The notes beneath the pieces were generated by a model that saw nothing but the letters and a program-made list of their open reading frames with translations, was not told where the DNA came from and ran no database searches. From positions 1-58,086 of the forward strand of contig MGZK01000031.1 in NCBI GenBank assembly GCA_001802125.1: DNA of 58,086 bases, in the 5' to 3' direction. Position numbers and translations under genes: made by a program. Positions 46,201-54,154 of this stretch are shown piece after piece. The stretch's first letter is position 1. Each line of letters opens with the position of its first letter. Source of the stretch: Geobacteraceae bacterium GWC2_55_20. GTDB lineage: Bacteria; Desulfobacterota; Desulfuromonadia; Geobacterales; Pseudopelobacteraceae.

Positions 46201-46536
46201 CCCGTAACGCAGGCTGATGAAGTCGGCAATCGAAGTGATGTTGTTCTCTTTACTGATCTTGACGATGCGACGAAGCAGGAAAAGCCAGGAAAAAGCCGCC
46301 AGCGAAGGTCCGAGATAGATCATCAAGAAATCTATCCCGGTGGTGGAAGCCTTGCCGACACTGCCGTAAAATGTCCAGGATGTGCAGTATACCGCGATGG
46401 ACAAGGAATATACGATGGGATTGGAGACGATGCTGCGGCCGATTTCCTTGCGATGGTGGGCATACCATGCCACCAGAAAGATAATCGCGGTGTAAAGTGC
46501 GGATATGGATGTAGCGTAGACGATTCCGGTATTCAT
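43288..46536 (-). CDS. sodium:solute-symporter - STAC - GAF - SpoIIE phosphatase fusion
   Basis: This 1,082-residue fusion has four visible modules. Residues 1-530 are an SLC5/SSS transporter with about 13 membrane segments (VYCTSWTFYGSVGKASTTG; RYGKSLWLGAL). Residues 600-630 have the STAC signature (HTEKTLAGSVGAAAAGAIVD), known from transporter-linked sensor kinases such as CbrA. Residues 670-820 are GAF-like. Residues 842-1082 are a PP2C/SpoIIE phosphatase with metal-site acids in GGDYYDFF, IADVSGHSVGAAL, LLYTDGLTEA and DDISLVVL. The start at 46536 overlaps the small membrane gene by 4 bases. Transporter kinases with this front half are known; here a phosphatase replaces the kinase. The ligand is not identifiable from sequence. 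Confidence 0.88.
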   Translation of the reverse strand: MNTGIVYATSISALYTAIIFLVAWYAHHRKEIGRSIVSNPIVYSLSIAVYCTSWTFYGSVGKASTTGIDFLMIYLGPSLAAFSWLFLLRRIVKISKENNITSIADFISLRYGKSLWLGALVTIIAVLGIMPYIALQIKAVSHSFFLVSGLQADDIPLTRLGSGAKLPTGLILAVILSIFSIIFGARKLVSSDRHEGLVAAVAFESLIKLISLLGVGIFVTYFLFDGVTDIFTRFKAFDPAAFDRLFTFDTSSRNTDSIPTFTMLFLSMGAIMLLPRQFHVMVIENSDEKHISTAMWLFPAYLFLINLFVMPIALGGILTTGSNQGADFFVISIPLVTGNSAIAQLAFLGGLSAAAGMVMVESVAISTMLLNHIFMPIIVRCTPRVWFPVLLINLKRFGIFLVIMMGYFYHRIVGDSYMLVNMGLISFSAAAQFMPAMLGGLYWRRGNKAGAIGGILLGFMIWFYTLLLPSFSRSGWLPADLLTEGPFGITLLRPTALFGLSGMDLWSHSLFWSMLFNISIYITCSLMLKQTDNERDQVSKYIAVFERERGYRQTEQKRLSKPVTKAQFVTLMAKFIGETEAQNAISLYANNRELNSDGAVSEFELPNLKRHTEKTLAGSVGAAAAGAIVDSFLSDMGSRMESVYDIYSTVRASLDQSRESLFVRLKASEIINRTLDLQIIMDDLLNLLLKEFKLDAAIIQLKNENGSISVTSYQGSNRRLINENHWYTESAPYIDMAYHDRNAHFTNDARLAGNTLSLERTLAEGIISFAHIPILREGEQAVGILSVFSKSIAGLFTQEFINLLSSLCGQLAQAITIVHEMHAKDRERDQKERALLQNARVMRDMEIAQQIQISLLPDNAPEIFGVELAGKCISAAHVGGDYYDFFLRNENTVDLMIADVSGHSVGAALIMAEVRTLLRAQVNSAYSASSILNILNSQLHDDLTRAELFISMFYAKYNSASGKLSYSNAGHNHPIIHRSGSSACIELDTEGLIIGVKPSVIFEERNIELVSGDVLLLYTDGLTEAFNSEGEMFGNEKVCAHLGSVAHLSAREIIDSIFDAASAFTGSRTFQDDISLVVLKIN

Positions 46537-46790
46537 TCGTCTTTTTTCTCGTCGGGGTTCTTGGTGTGTGAGGAAAATGACCGCATGAAGAGGTAGATGA
46601 CAAAGATCGAAAAGGCCCATCCGATTGTCAGATAGAGCAGCATCAATGGGAATCCGAACAGTGTGACCGGTTTGTTGAAGATGCGCAGGAACGGGAAGGT
46701 CATCATTATTATTCCCAGGACAAAGAATATTATCCACGATTCTCGCAGCTGCAATCTATGCATCACTCTGGAAAACAACCGTTTGATCAT
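46533..46790 (-). CDS. small two-pass membrane protein, probable partner of the symporter fusion
   Basis: The 85-residue protein has two membrane segments (IIFFVLGIIMMTFPFL and LLYLTIGWAFSIFVIYLFM) and a charged tail (HTKNPDEKKDE). Small two-helix proteins of this kind (DUF3311/DUF4212-like) commonly precede SSS symporters. It overlaps the genes on both sides by 4 bases, which indicates coupled translation with the kinase-like gene upstream and the symporter fusion downstream. Confidence 0.8.
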   Translation of the reverse strand: MIKRLFSRVMHRLQLRESWIIFFVLGIIMMTFPFLRIFNKPVTLFGFPLMLLYLTIGWAFSIFVIYLFMRSFSSHTKNPDEKKDE

Positions 46791-48349
46791 TGCTTCAGTT
46801 CCTCATATATTCTGCTGGCAAGACATTCGGTGGAACTCATCGAATCGAGGGTGATAATTCTGCCTTCGCCCGGCCCGGGTGGTTCAAATTCCGCCTGCTG
46901 TTGCCAGAGGAGTTCGATTCTTCCATCTGAAACGGATACTCCTCGTTCGGAACGCCGGATCAGTCTCCGCTTTTGTTCCTCTTCATCGCAGGATACCGAG
47001 AGGATCACAAAGTCAGCGCCATGCCTGACCGCCAAAGCAGCCAGCACGGAGCGGTCGGAGGCCCTTTTGAAGCTGGCGTCGATCAGAACCGAGCGGTTTG
47101 CGCGAAGTTCATTTCCAGCAAGCCGTTTCAGTTGGGCATAGACATCCTCGGTGACCGCTTTGTCGTACAACCCCTGTCCATACCGTTCATGAACCGATAC
47201 ACCTGGCATTTTTCCTGAACAGAATTTGCGGATTGAGTCGGAGTTATAAACTGAAATTCCCAGTTCGAATGCCAGCTGATCCGCCAGTTTGCTTTTGCCG
47301 CTCCCCATGGTCCCGCAGGTTATGAAAAGGGTCGGGCGCAATCGGCTTCTTTCGCAATAACCCCTGGCAAGCCGGAAGTAGCGTATGGCGCGTTCTTTTG
47401 CAATTTGCTTCATGCCCGTATCAATTGTCTCGTCGTTCAGAAGGAAACTCTCAACCTTTCCTCGAATAAAAGCCCTGTAAACCTTGTAGAAACCCGCAAG
47501 TTTCTCCAATTCAGGATCGCGGGATAATTTCAGGTAGGTTTTCAAAACGAGAGCCGACAGATCGCTGCGACCGTGAAAGTCTAGGTCCATCAGCAGAAAG
47601 GCGATATCTGCGGCTGTATCACAGTAACGAAAGCGTTCGTTGAATTCGATGCAGTCAAAAATATACACCCTGTCATCAACCAGGCAGATGTTTTCAAGGT
47701 GCAGATCACCGTCGCATTCACGGATGTAGCCCTGTTCCATCCTGCGGGTGAAGAGGGACTCGTTGGATTTTGCAAATCCCTCAACCCATGAACGTATTGC
47801 CTCCAGTTCGCTTGAAGGAAGAGTACTGGTTGTGTAACACTGCGCCTGTTCGAAGTTCTCGTTCCAGTTGGCCAGAATTTTGTCAATAGTTCCGAAGCCG
47901 GATATGTATCGCGAGGAGGCGATCCCGGCATGGAAGTCGGCTATTACGCCCGCAATTCTTTCGATCATCGCCGTTGTCACGCCATCTGCATCAATCAGTC
48001 TGTCCAGCATCCGCTCAGCAGGGAGCCGTTTCATCATCACGGCATAGTCCAATACCGTCCCGCTGCCGTTAAACGATGCACCGTCGCCGTCCGCACGGAG
48101 TTCGATAACCCCTTCGTAGATGTCGGGACAGAGGCGCCGGTTGAGACGAACCTCCTCATTGCAGTAAAAATGGCGCTTTTCGAGTGTGGAAAAATCCAGA
48201 AAACCGAAATCCACCGGTTTTTTAATTTTGAAAGCGTGGCTGTCGGTCAGGAAAATCCATGATACATGTGTTTGCACCAGTTCGACCGTAGCGGTACGAA
48301 CCGGGTAGTTTGCAGGAATCATCAACGATTTCAGTGTGGTAGGTTTCAT
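46787..48349 (-). CDS. two-domain kinase: aminoglycoside-phosphotransferase-like + P-loop (zeta/AAA_33) kinase
   Basis: In this 520-residue protein, residues 1-340 match an APH-type kinase (COG2187-like) with catalytic DGDLHLENICL and metal-binding YIFDCIEF. Residues 345-520 are a P-loop kinase with Walker A FITCGTMGSGKSKLA, related to zeta-toxin/gluconate-kinase-like proteins. Such double kinases are widespread but their substrates are not established; drug resistance should not be assumed. It is the first gene of the operon that continues into the symporter-phosphatase, STAS and RsbW-type genes, each coupled or close. Confidence 0.85.
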   Translation of the reverse strand: MKPTTLKSLMIPANYPVRTATVELVQTHVSWIFLTDSHAFKIKKPVDFGFLDFSTLEKRHFYCNEEVRLNRRLCPDIYEGVIELRADGDGASFNGSGTVLDYAVMMKRLPAERMLDRLIDADGVTTAMIERIAGVIADFHAGIASSRYISGFGTIDKILANWNENFEQAQCYTTSTLPSSELEAIRSWVEGFAKSNESLFTRRMEQGYIRECDGDLHLENICLVDDRVYIFDCIEFNERFRYCDTAADIAFLLMDLDFHGRSDLSALVLKTYLKLSRDPELEKLAGFYKVYRAFIRGKVESFLLNDETIDTGMKQIAKERAIRYFRLARGYCERSRLRPTLFITCGTMGSGKSKLADQLAFELGISVYNSDSIRKFCSGKMPGVSVHERYGQGLYDKAVTEDVYAQLKRLAGNELRANRSVLIDASFKRASDRSVLAALAVRHGADFVILSVSCDEEEQKRRLIRRSERGVSVSDGRIELLWQQQAEFEPPGPGEGRIITLDSMSSTECLASRIYEELKQ

Positions 48350-48490
48350 GGTGTCGGCTCACGTTCATTTGAAGAGTAACATCAAACCGGCCTGTCCGCA
48401 AGCGGTCACATGTCTTGAATATCGTTTGACCACGATAACGATTCATGTTAGTTTTTGAAACCAATTTACTCAGAAATGGAATGCTTCGAA

Positions 48491-50197
48491 ATGTCGTTGC
48501 GCCCGATCATACTTCTGTCCTGCCTGCTGCTGGCTTCTTGTGCCACCAGCATGCCCCAACCCGAAGATAACTCTTCAGCAGTCCACAAATCATTCGACAG
48601 CCATTCCCGCACTTTATACCTGTATTCACGCGCCAGGCTTGCTTCCCATGATGGTGATTATCCGTCCGCATTGAGCTTGCTGCGCGAGGCTATTGAACTT
48701 GATCCCGGTTCCGCGATGCTGCATGCCGAAGTAGCGGAAATCAAGCTGAAAATAGGTCAGGTGCCTGAAGCTCTGGAATACATCGAGAAGGCGATCAAGC
48801 TTGATCCCGACTATCGTCCTCCCTATGTCATCGCCGGCATCCTGATGTCATCGGCCGGCAAGGATTGGGAAGCGGCCGATTATCTGCGCAAGGCGGTCAA
48901 GCTGGACCCCTCCAAGGAAGATGCCTACCTGCATCTGGCACTTTCGCTGACGAGGCTGTTCGAGTATGAAGAAACCGTGGCAACGCTCAAGTCCCTGATA
49001 AAAGTGAACCCGGATTCTGTTCTGGGCTATTATTACCTGGGAAGAACCTACAGTCAGATGAAACTGTATCGTGATGCGCTCGGTTACTTCAAAAAAACAC
49101 TCGAATTGCGTCCGGAATTTGACCAGGCCGCGATTGACATGGCTGCCACCTATGAGTCAATGGGTGATTACCCGCAGGCCATCGAGAGCTATCGTGCCCA
49201 ACTCGGCCGGGATGAAACCAGGGGCGCGGTACTGCAGCGCTTGATTCAGCTGCTGATACAGCAGCGCCGTTTTCCGGAGGCGCTCGAACACCTGAAAAAT
49301 GCCGTGAAATCAGGTCTTGGTGGTCAGGAAACCCTGCGCAAGATCGGACTGGTTCACCTCGAACTGGAACAGTTTGACGAGGCGATTGCCGTTTTCGGTG
49401 AAATTCTGGAGAAAGACTCCTCCGCCCACCATATCAGGCTCTATCTCGGTATTGCATATGAGGAAAAAGGGGAGCTTGACAAGGCCTATGACGAGTTTAT
49501 AAAAATTCCAGCTGATGTAGCTCCTTATCCGGAGGCGGTCGGCCATATCGCCTTCATCCTCAAGGAAAAGGGCGACAATGACCAGGCCATCGAAATACTC
49601 AAGAAAGCCATTTCCACCAATGCCGGGCATGTTGAGTTGTACCTGAACCTGGCCGCACTATATGAATCCATTGGCAACGTTGACGGCAGCCTGGCATTTC
49701 TTTTTGAAAACGAACATCTGTTTCCCAAGGAATCGCGTTACCAGTTCCGTATCGGCGTGCTGCTGGACAAGCTTGGCAAACGCGCGGAATCCATCGAACG
49801 GATGAAGAAGGTGCTCGTTCTCAACCCGCGTGATGCACAAGCGCTTAACTACCTGGGGTATTCATACGCCGAGATGGGCATCAACCTGGAGGAAGCTCTC
49901 AAACATATCCAGCTGGCGGTTGAAATACGTCCCAATGATGCCTTCATACTGGACAGCTACGGCTGGGTCAACTTCAAACTCAAACGCTACGATGAAGCGG
50001 TCCGGCTGCTGGAGGATGCCTTCAGCCTGGTGGGTGACGATTCCACCATTGCCGAACATCTCGGGGACGCCTATGCCGCCCGGCGTGAATTCAGGAAAGC
50101 TCTCAAACAGTACCGCAAGGCGCTGGAGATCGACCCTGACCGCAAGGAACTGGCGGACAAGATTCGCAAGTTCAAAGGGGAGCATGGTGAAAAATGA
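48491..50197 (+). CDS. TPR-repeat lipoprotein
   Basis: The 568-residue protein has a lipobox LLASC (LLSCLLLASCATS) and about 15 TPR repeats (for example SALSLLREAIELDPGSAMLH; LNYLGYSYAEMGINLEEALK). It is an outer-membrane or periplasmic scaffold; related proteins appear in cell-envelope and secretion functions. The frame is open from 48455; the ATG at 48491 is preferred because the signal peptide starts there and GGAA lies 9 bases upstream. The stop overlaps the peptide-binding protein gene by 4 bases. Confidence 0.85.
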   Translation: MSLRPIILLSCLLLASCATSMPQPEDNSSAVHKSFDSHSRTLYLYSRARLASHDGDYPSALSLLREAIELDPGSAMLHAEVAEIKLKIGQVPEALEYIEKAIKLDPDYRPPYVIAGILMSSAGKDWEAADYLRKAVKLDPSKEDAYLHLALSLTRLFEYEETVATLKSLIKVNPDSVLGYYYLGRTYSQMKLYRDALGYFKKTLELRPEFDQAAIDMAATYESMGDYPQAIESYRAQLGRDETRGAVLQRLIQLLIQQRRFPEALEHLKNAVKSGLGGQETLRKIGLVHLELEQFDEAIAVFGEILEKDSSAHHIRLYLGIAYEEKGELDKAYDEFIKIPADVAPYPEAVGHIAFILKEKGDNDQAIEILKKAISTNAGHVELYLNLAALYESIGNVDGSLAFLFENEHLFPKESRYQFRIGVLLDKLGKRAESIERMKKVLVLNPRDAQALNYLGYSYAEMGINLEEALKHIQLAVEIRPNDAFILDSYGWVNFKLKRYDEAVRLLEDAFSLVGDDSTIAEHLGDAYAARREFRKALKQYRKALEIDPDRKELADKIRKFKGEHGEK

Positions 50198-51828
50198 GTG
50201 TCTCAACGGGCAGATGCCTGCTGTTTCTCCTTTTGTGCCTTTGCCTGACAGCCTGCGATAGTTCCGGGACTCACCAGCCCACAATCAAACGAGTTGAATC
50301 CACAACGCCGGTCACCGGCGATTCCCTGGTCGAGGGCACCATCGGTGAGGCTTCGACCCTGATCCCGGTGCTGGCCTCCGATTCCTCTTCCCATGCCGTG
50401 GCCGGCCAGATCTACAACGGGCTGGTCAAATACGACAAGAACCTTAAGATCACCGGTGACCTGGCCGAGTCATACGATATCTCTCCCGACGGCCTGACCA
50501 TCACCTTTCATCTGCGGCGCGGTGTCAAATGGCACGACGGCGCGCCTTTCACCGCCAGGGACGTGCTCTACACCTACCGCGTCATCATCGACCCCAAAAC
50601 TCCCACCGCCTATGCCGAGGATTTCAAACAGGTCAAAAACATCTCCGCGCCTGACGTCCATACCATCCGGGTGGTGTATGCCACGCCATTCGCGCCGGCC
50701 CTGGCTTCGTGGGCAACCAACATACTGCCGGCCCATCTGCTGGAAGGGCAGGATATCACCAAGAGTCCACTGGCGCGCAACCCGGTCGGCACTGGTCCAT
50801 ACCGTTTCAAGGAGTGGGTGGCAGGACAGAAGATCGTGCTGGAAGCCAATCCTGAATATTTCGAAGGCCGGCCCTACATCGACCGTTATATCTATCGCAT
50901 CATTCCCGATACCTCAACGATGTACATGGAACTGAAATCCGGCGCGCTCGACCTGATGGGTCTGACCCCGGTGCAGTATGCCCGCCAGACATCCGGTCGC
51001 AGATTTACCTCCCTGTTCAATAAATTCCGTTATCCCTCATCCGGCTATCTCTACATGGGTTACAATCTGCGTCATCCTTTGTTTGGCGACAAGCGCATCC
51101 GCCAGGCGATGACCGCCGCAATCAACAAGGATGAGCTGATCCAGGGGGTGCTGTTCGGCATGGGACAGAAGGCTCACGGCCCGATTGTGCCGGGGCGCTG
51201 GGCCTACAACCCGAATGTCAAGGATATCGCATACGACCCGAAACATGCCGCCGAACTGCTGGCCGAGGCCGGCTGGAAGGAAAAAAACAGCGAAGGGATC
51301 CTGGTAAGGGATGGCAAACCGTTCAAATTCACGATCCTGACCAACCAGGGCAACCAGCAGCGCCTGATGACCGCCCAGATCGTGCAGCAGCGCCTCAGGC
51401 AGGTCGGTATCGACGTCAGGATCCGCATCGTGGAGTGGGCCGCTTTTCTCAAGGAGTTCATAAACAAGGGCAATTTCGAGGTTGTCTTGCTGGCCTGGAA
51501 TATATCTCAGGATCCGGATATGTACGATATCTGGCACTCCAGTAAAACCAATCCGAGTGAACTGAATTTTGTCGGTTATAAAAATCCCGAGGTGGATCGA
51601 TTGCTGGTGGAAGGGCGTGGTACCTTTGATATCGAAAAGCGCAAGCGGGCCTACTTCCGCATCCAGGAGATCCTGGCAGACGAGCAGCCCTATACCTTCC
51701 TGTATGTGCCCGATTCTTTACCGGTGGTAAGCGCCCGCATTCGCGGCGTGGAACCTGCTCCGGCCGGTATCGGATATAACCAGATCAAGTGGTACGTACC
51801 GAAGAATGAGCAGGTTTACGTGCCGTGA
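50194..51828 (+). CDS. peptide/nickel-type ABC transporter substrate-binding lipoprotein
   Basis: This 544-residue family-5 solute-binding protein has lipobox LTAC (LLLCLCLTACDSS). Conserved SBP_bac_5 blocks include PDGLTITFHLRRGVKWHDG, NPVGTGPYRFKEWVAGQ and FGDKRIRQAMTAAINKDELI. It binds peptides or similar solutes outside the cytoplasmic membrane. The matching permease genes lie 2.9 kb downstream in the same direction, separated by genes on the other strand. The start overlaps the TPR gene stop. Confidence 0.93.
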   Translation: MSVSTGRCLLFLLLCLCLTACDSSGTHQPTIKRVESTTPVTGDSLVEGTIGEASTLIPVLASDSSSHAVAGQIYNGLVKYDKNLKITGDLAESYDISPDGLTITFHLRRGVKWHDGAPFTARDVLYTYRVIIDPKTPTAYAEDFKQVKNISAPDVHTIRVVYATPFAPALASWATNILPAHLLEGQDITKSPLARNPVGTGPYRFKEWVAGQKIVLEANPEYFEGRPYIDRYIYRIIPDTSTMYMELKSGALDLMGLTPVQYARQTSGRRFTSLFNKFRYPSSGYLYMGYNLRHPLFGDKRIRQAMTAAINKDELIQGVLFGMGQKAHGPIVPGRWAYNPNVKDIAYDPKHAAELLAEAGWKEKNSEGILVRDGKPFKFTILTNQGNQQRLMTAQIVQQRLRQVGIDVRIRIVEWAAFLKEFINKGNFEVVLLAWNISQDPDMYDIWHSSKTNPSELNFVGYKNPEVDRLLVEGRGTFDIEKRKRAYFRIQEILADEQPYTFLYVPDSLPVVSARIRGVEPAPAGIGYNQIKWYVPKNEQVYVP

Positions 51829-51879
51829 CTTTCTAACGTTCAATAACGCTAGTGAAAGTTGCCAAGAGTGCATTCATTC

Positions 51880-51923
51880 AACAGCAGAGGGGGAAACGGA
51901 CAACCGTTTCCCCCTCTGCTGTT
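51880..51923. terminator. strong bidirectional terminator
   Basis: AACAGCAGAGGGGGAAACGG (51880-51899) and its exact complement (51904-51923) form a 20-bp perfect stem with a 4-base loop ACAA. It lies between convergent genes ending at 51828 (+) and 51946 (-). No long T-run follows on either strand, so it may also act as an RNA stability element. Confidence 0.85.
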
Positions 51924-51945
51924 GAAGCTGTTGGGTGATGTCTTG

Positions 51946-52743
51946 CTAGCGAACCAGCTTGAACAGGTAGGCGAAGGTGCCGACCACCGATAAACCCGAA
52001 AGCATCGCGCCGGCGGAGCTCATGGTTGTCGCAATCTTGACCATGGCGCCGTCAATGCCCTCGGATTGGATACTGAAATCAAACTCCTCCACCAGCGTTT
52101 GCCATGCAGGATCCCACTGGTACATTTGCAGGTAGAGTTCCGAGCCTTTCCAGATCACGATGAAGAAGAACACCAGTACAAAGGAAAGTATGCCGTTGGC
52201 GATGGGAGAACCCTTTATTTCGTGATGTATTTTTAACACTACAAAAATGTTAACTATGGACAGGAACAGCCATACGGTATTTTCGGCCATACGGTAGTTT
52301 CTGAGCACGAACAGGCTGGGCTTGGGATTGAGGGAAACGAACACAATTCCCAAAATAATGGCGCCTAAGGTAGCCAGATAGATGGTTCTCTTTGACCCGG
52401 TGATATCCAGGGTTTTGGTAAACAGGAAATATTCCTGGAATCCGTGGCTGATCAACAGGATTGAAACCGCGCCGATGATGGTGTGCACGGCGGTTACCCT
52501 GAAATAACTCGATGCATATGGGTTCAGCAGGTAGGCCTGTCCCCAGAAGATCAGGAAGAAACCGATCGAGACGCTGGTCCAGAGCCTGGCATTTCCATAA
52601 CTGAAATAAAAGCTGATGATAGCCGCGATAAACCAGATAAAAATCAGCACCAGGTCGGACACATTATAGATGACCGGATTGTAGATTTTTGGCAGAAACG
52701 GGATGATTGTAGTCAAGTACTGAAAAAAACTCGTGAAATCCAT
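51946..52743 (-). CDS. multi-pass membrane protein of unknown function
   Basis: The 265-residue protein has about seven membrane segments (for example LVLIFIWFIAAIISFYFSYG and TIYLATLGAIILGIVFVSL) and little charged sequence. I recognise no family. The ATG at 52743 is chosen because AGGAG lies 6 bases before it; the preceding open frame needs a TTG. The next upstream gene on the strand ends 26 bases away, so the two form a unit. Confidence 0.72.
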   Translation of the reverse strand: MDFTSFFQYLTTIIPFLPKIYNPVIYNVSDLVLIFIWFIAAIISFYFSYGNARLWTSVSIGFFLIFWGQAYLLNPYASSYFRVTAVHTIIGAVSILLISHGFQEYFLFTKTLDITGSKRTIYLATLGAIILGIVFVSLNPKPSLFVLRNYRMAENTVWLFLSIVNIFVVLKIHHEIKGSPIANGILSFVLVFFFIVIWKGSELYLQMYQWDPAWQTLVEEFDFSIQSEGIDGAMVKIATTMSSAGAMLSGLSVVGTFAYLFKLVR

Positions 52744-52769
52744 AAACAACTCCTATCTGGGTATGTGAA

Positions 52770-53732
52770 TTAAAGTTTTTCTACTTCCAGGGAAATGGCA
52801 TTGCGCATCTCCTTGATCTTATTGGCACTGGCCAGAAGTATTGAACTTTTTTCCACGGCGTTTAGAAAATCACGCAACTTGGATTCGTCCTTCAGTGCCT
52901 TGATTCCGCCTGCATTCAACAGTTCCTTATCCACAAGAGTCTTGCCAAGCTTTCCAAGACTTGCATTCGCGATTGCAATAATTGCGGACTCAACTTCAGT
53001 GCTGTTTGCTGTTACAGGCGGCGGCTGGACTGTTGCGGCGGCAGCCTGTGGCTGAAAAATGTTCGCGGGTTCGGATGCTGCAAAAACATCTCCCTTTGCG
53101 GCTGCCCACAATGATCTGATGTTCACCTGTAGCGACAGATCCTGGTTCAATCCGTCAGATCCCCTGATGGCCATCAGGTCAACCGTTGCGCCGGGAAGCG
53201 TGGCAATCTGCTGCACTCTGGCCGGGGAACTTTCGATTGCATCGGCTGTGTCATCAAAAAAACCGACAGTTTCACCATCCCGATAGAGGATCATGCCAAC
53301 GCTTTGATCCGTTGAAATCTTGAGCGTGGCTGTCATGCGCTCATTTTTGATCCTCTCCCTGAGATTTTTGAAATCGATCATTTTCAATTCTTGCCGGTCA
53401 AGAACCTTCACGCCGCGAAGCAGCGCCAGCACTGCTTGATTGACTTCTTTTGTAAAACCATAAACATTAAAGCTGCCGCTGTCGGTCAGGATTATCTGAT
53501 CAACCAGTGCACGCAGAGCATCGGCATCTCTTTCCTCGATCTTGTTACGTCGCATGAGAACGCTGATCAGCTTGCCTTCTTCATAGATCAAGGCACAGTC
53601 CGAAGCGGGAAAGTCAAATATGGCACATCCGGTTAGTTTGCCGTTTTTCAGTTTATCGAGCGCTTCAGGGAGTTGCAGTTTGGCGATCGGGAAATTTTCG
53701 ACCAACGGTTTTCCTTTTGGCAGCAGAAACAT
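52770..53732 (-). CDS. cytoplasmic protein of unknown function with two internally similar halves
   Basis: The 320-residue protein has no signal peptide or membrane segment. Residues 20-60 and 133-162 both read as a strand-rich unit with a pattern hydrophobic-x-Y-x-x-G-x-x-V/I (ALIYEEGKLISVLMRR; GMILYRDGETVGFFDD). This recalls the DUF4388 pattern of the protein at 1.9 kb, but the match is short. A proline/alanine linker near residue 230 and a C-terminal helical region follow. AAGGAA lies 6 bases before the ATG. Function unknown. Confidence 0.7.
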   Translation of the reverse strand: MFLLPKGKPLVENFPIAKLQLPEALDKLKNGKLTGCAIFDFPASDCALIYEEGKLISVLMRRNKIEERDADALRALVDQIILTDSGSFNVYGFTKEVNQAVLALLRGVKVLDRQELKMIDFKNLRERIKNERMTATLKISTDQSVGMILYRDGETVGFFDDTADAIESSPARVQQIATLPGATVDLMAIRGSDGLNQDLSLQVNIRSLWAAAKGDVFAASEPANIFQPQAAAATVQPPPVTANSTEVESAIIAIANASLGKLGKTLVDKELLNAGGIKALKDESKLRDFLNAVEKSSILLASANKIKEMRNAISLEVEKL

Positions 53733-53802
53733 GATGAATTCCTTCTTGAATGGAGTCGCGGAGAGTTTCCGCCATTCGGACTACTCACAGGTAAGAAAAG
53801 AG

Positions 53803-53832
53803 GAAGAGGGACTGTGTAGTCAGGCCCTCTTC
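53803..53832 (-). terminator. rho-independent terminator of the small exported-protein gene
   Basis: Reading the minus strand, GAAGAGGG pairs with CCCTCTTC (53825-53832 and 53803-53810), followed by CTCTTTTCTT. It lies 25 bases after the stop of the gene at 53858-54154. Confidence 0.8.
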
Positions 53833-53857
53833 TCATAAAAGACTCTATGGGGCTGTA

Positions 53858-54154
53858 TCAGCAGCCGGCGGTCTTTCTGACATAGGTGATAACCTTGGTT
53901 CCTTTGTCAAAACGGATACGCAGCTCATCGCCTACACGGATTTTTTTGTCTTTCAGTTTTTCCAGCGTGGAAGCGTCGCGCACATGCAGAACTACACTTT
54001 CGTCATTCTTGCGATCCTGCATGGTTATTTCAGCTGCATTGCCTCGCATCTCGATTGACGAGATAGTGCCGACCATCTTGGATTCAGCGGCAAATACCAG
54101 TGAACTCCATGCGGATACCATCAACATTACCAGCATAACAATACGAATCTTCAT
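53858..54154 (-). CDS. small exported protein, hypothetical
   Basis: The 98-residue protein has a signal peptide (IVMLVMLMVSAWSSLVFAA) and a mature part of about 73 residues, probably an OB-like beta barrel (MVGTISSIEMRGNAAEITMQ; KIRVGDELRIRF). The ATG at 54154 follows GGAGG by 5 bases; an earlier in-frame start eight codons upstream has no such site. It ends at a terminator and appears to be a single-gene unit. Confidence 0.75.
   Translation of the reverse strand: MKIRIVMLVMLMVSAWSSLVFAAESKMVGTISSIEMRGNAAEITMQDRKNDESVVLHVRDASTLEKLKDKKIRVGDELRIRFDKGTKVITYVRKTAGC

Noticed and set aside
46787-48349. aminoglycoside resistance gene or zeta toxin
   Set aside because: The two domains match generic kinase folds of unknown substrate; neither a resistance-enzyme subgroup nor an epsilon antitoxin partner is present.
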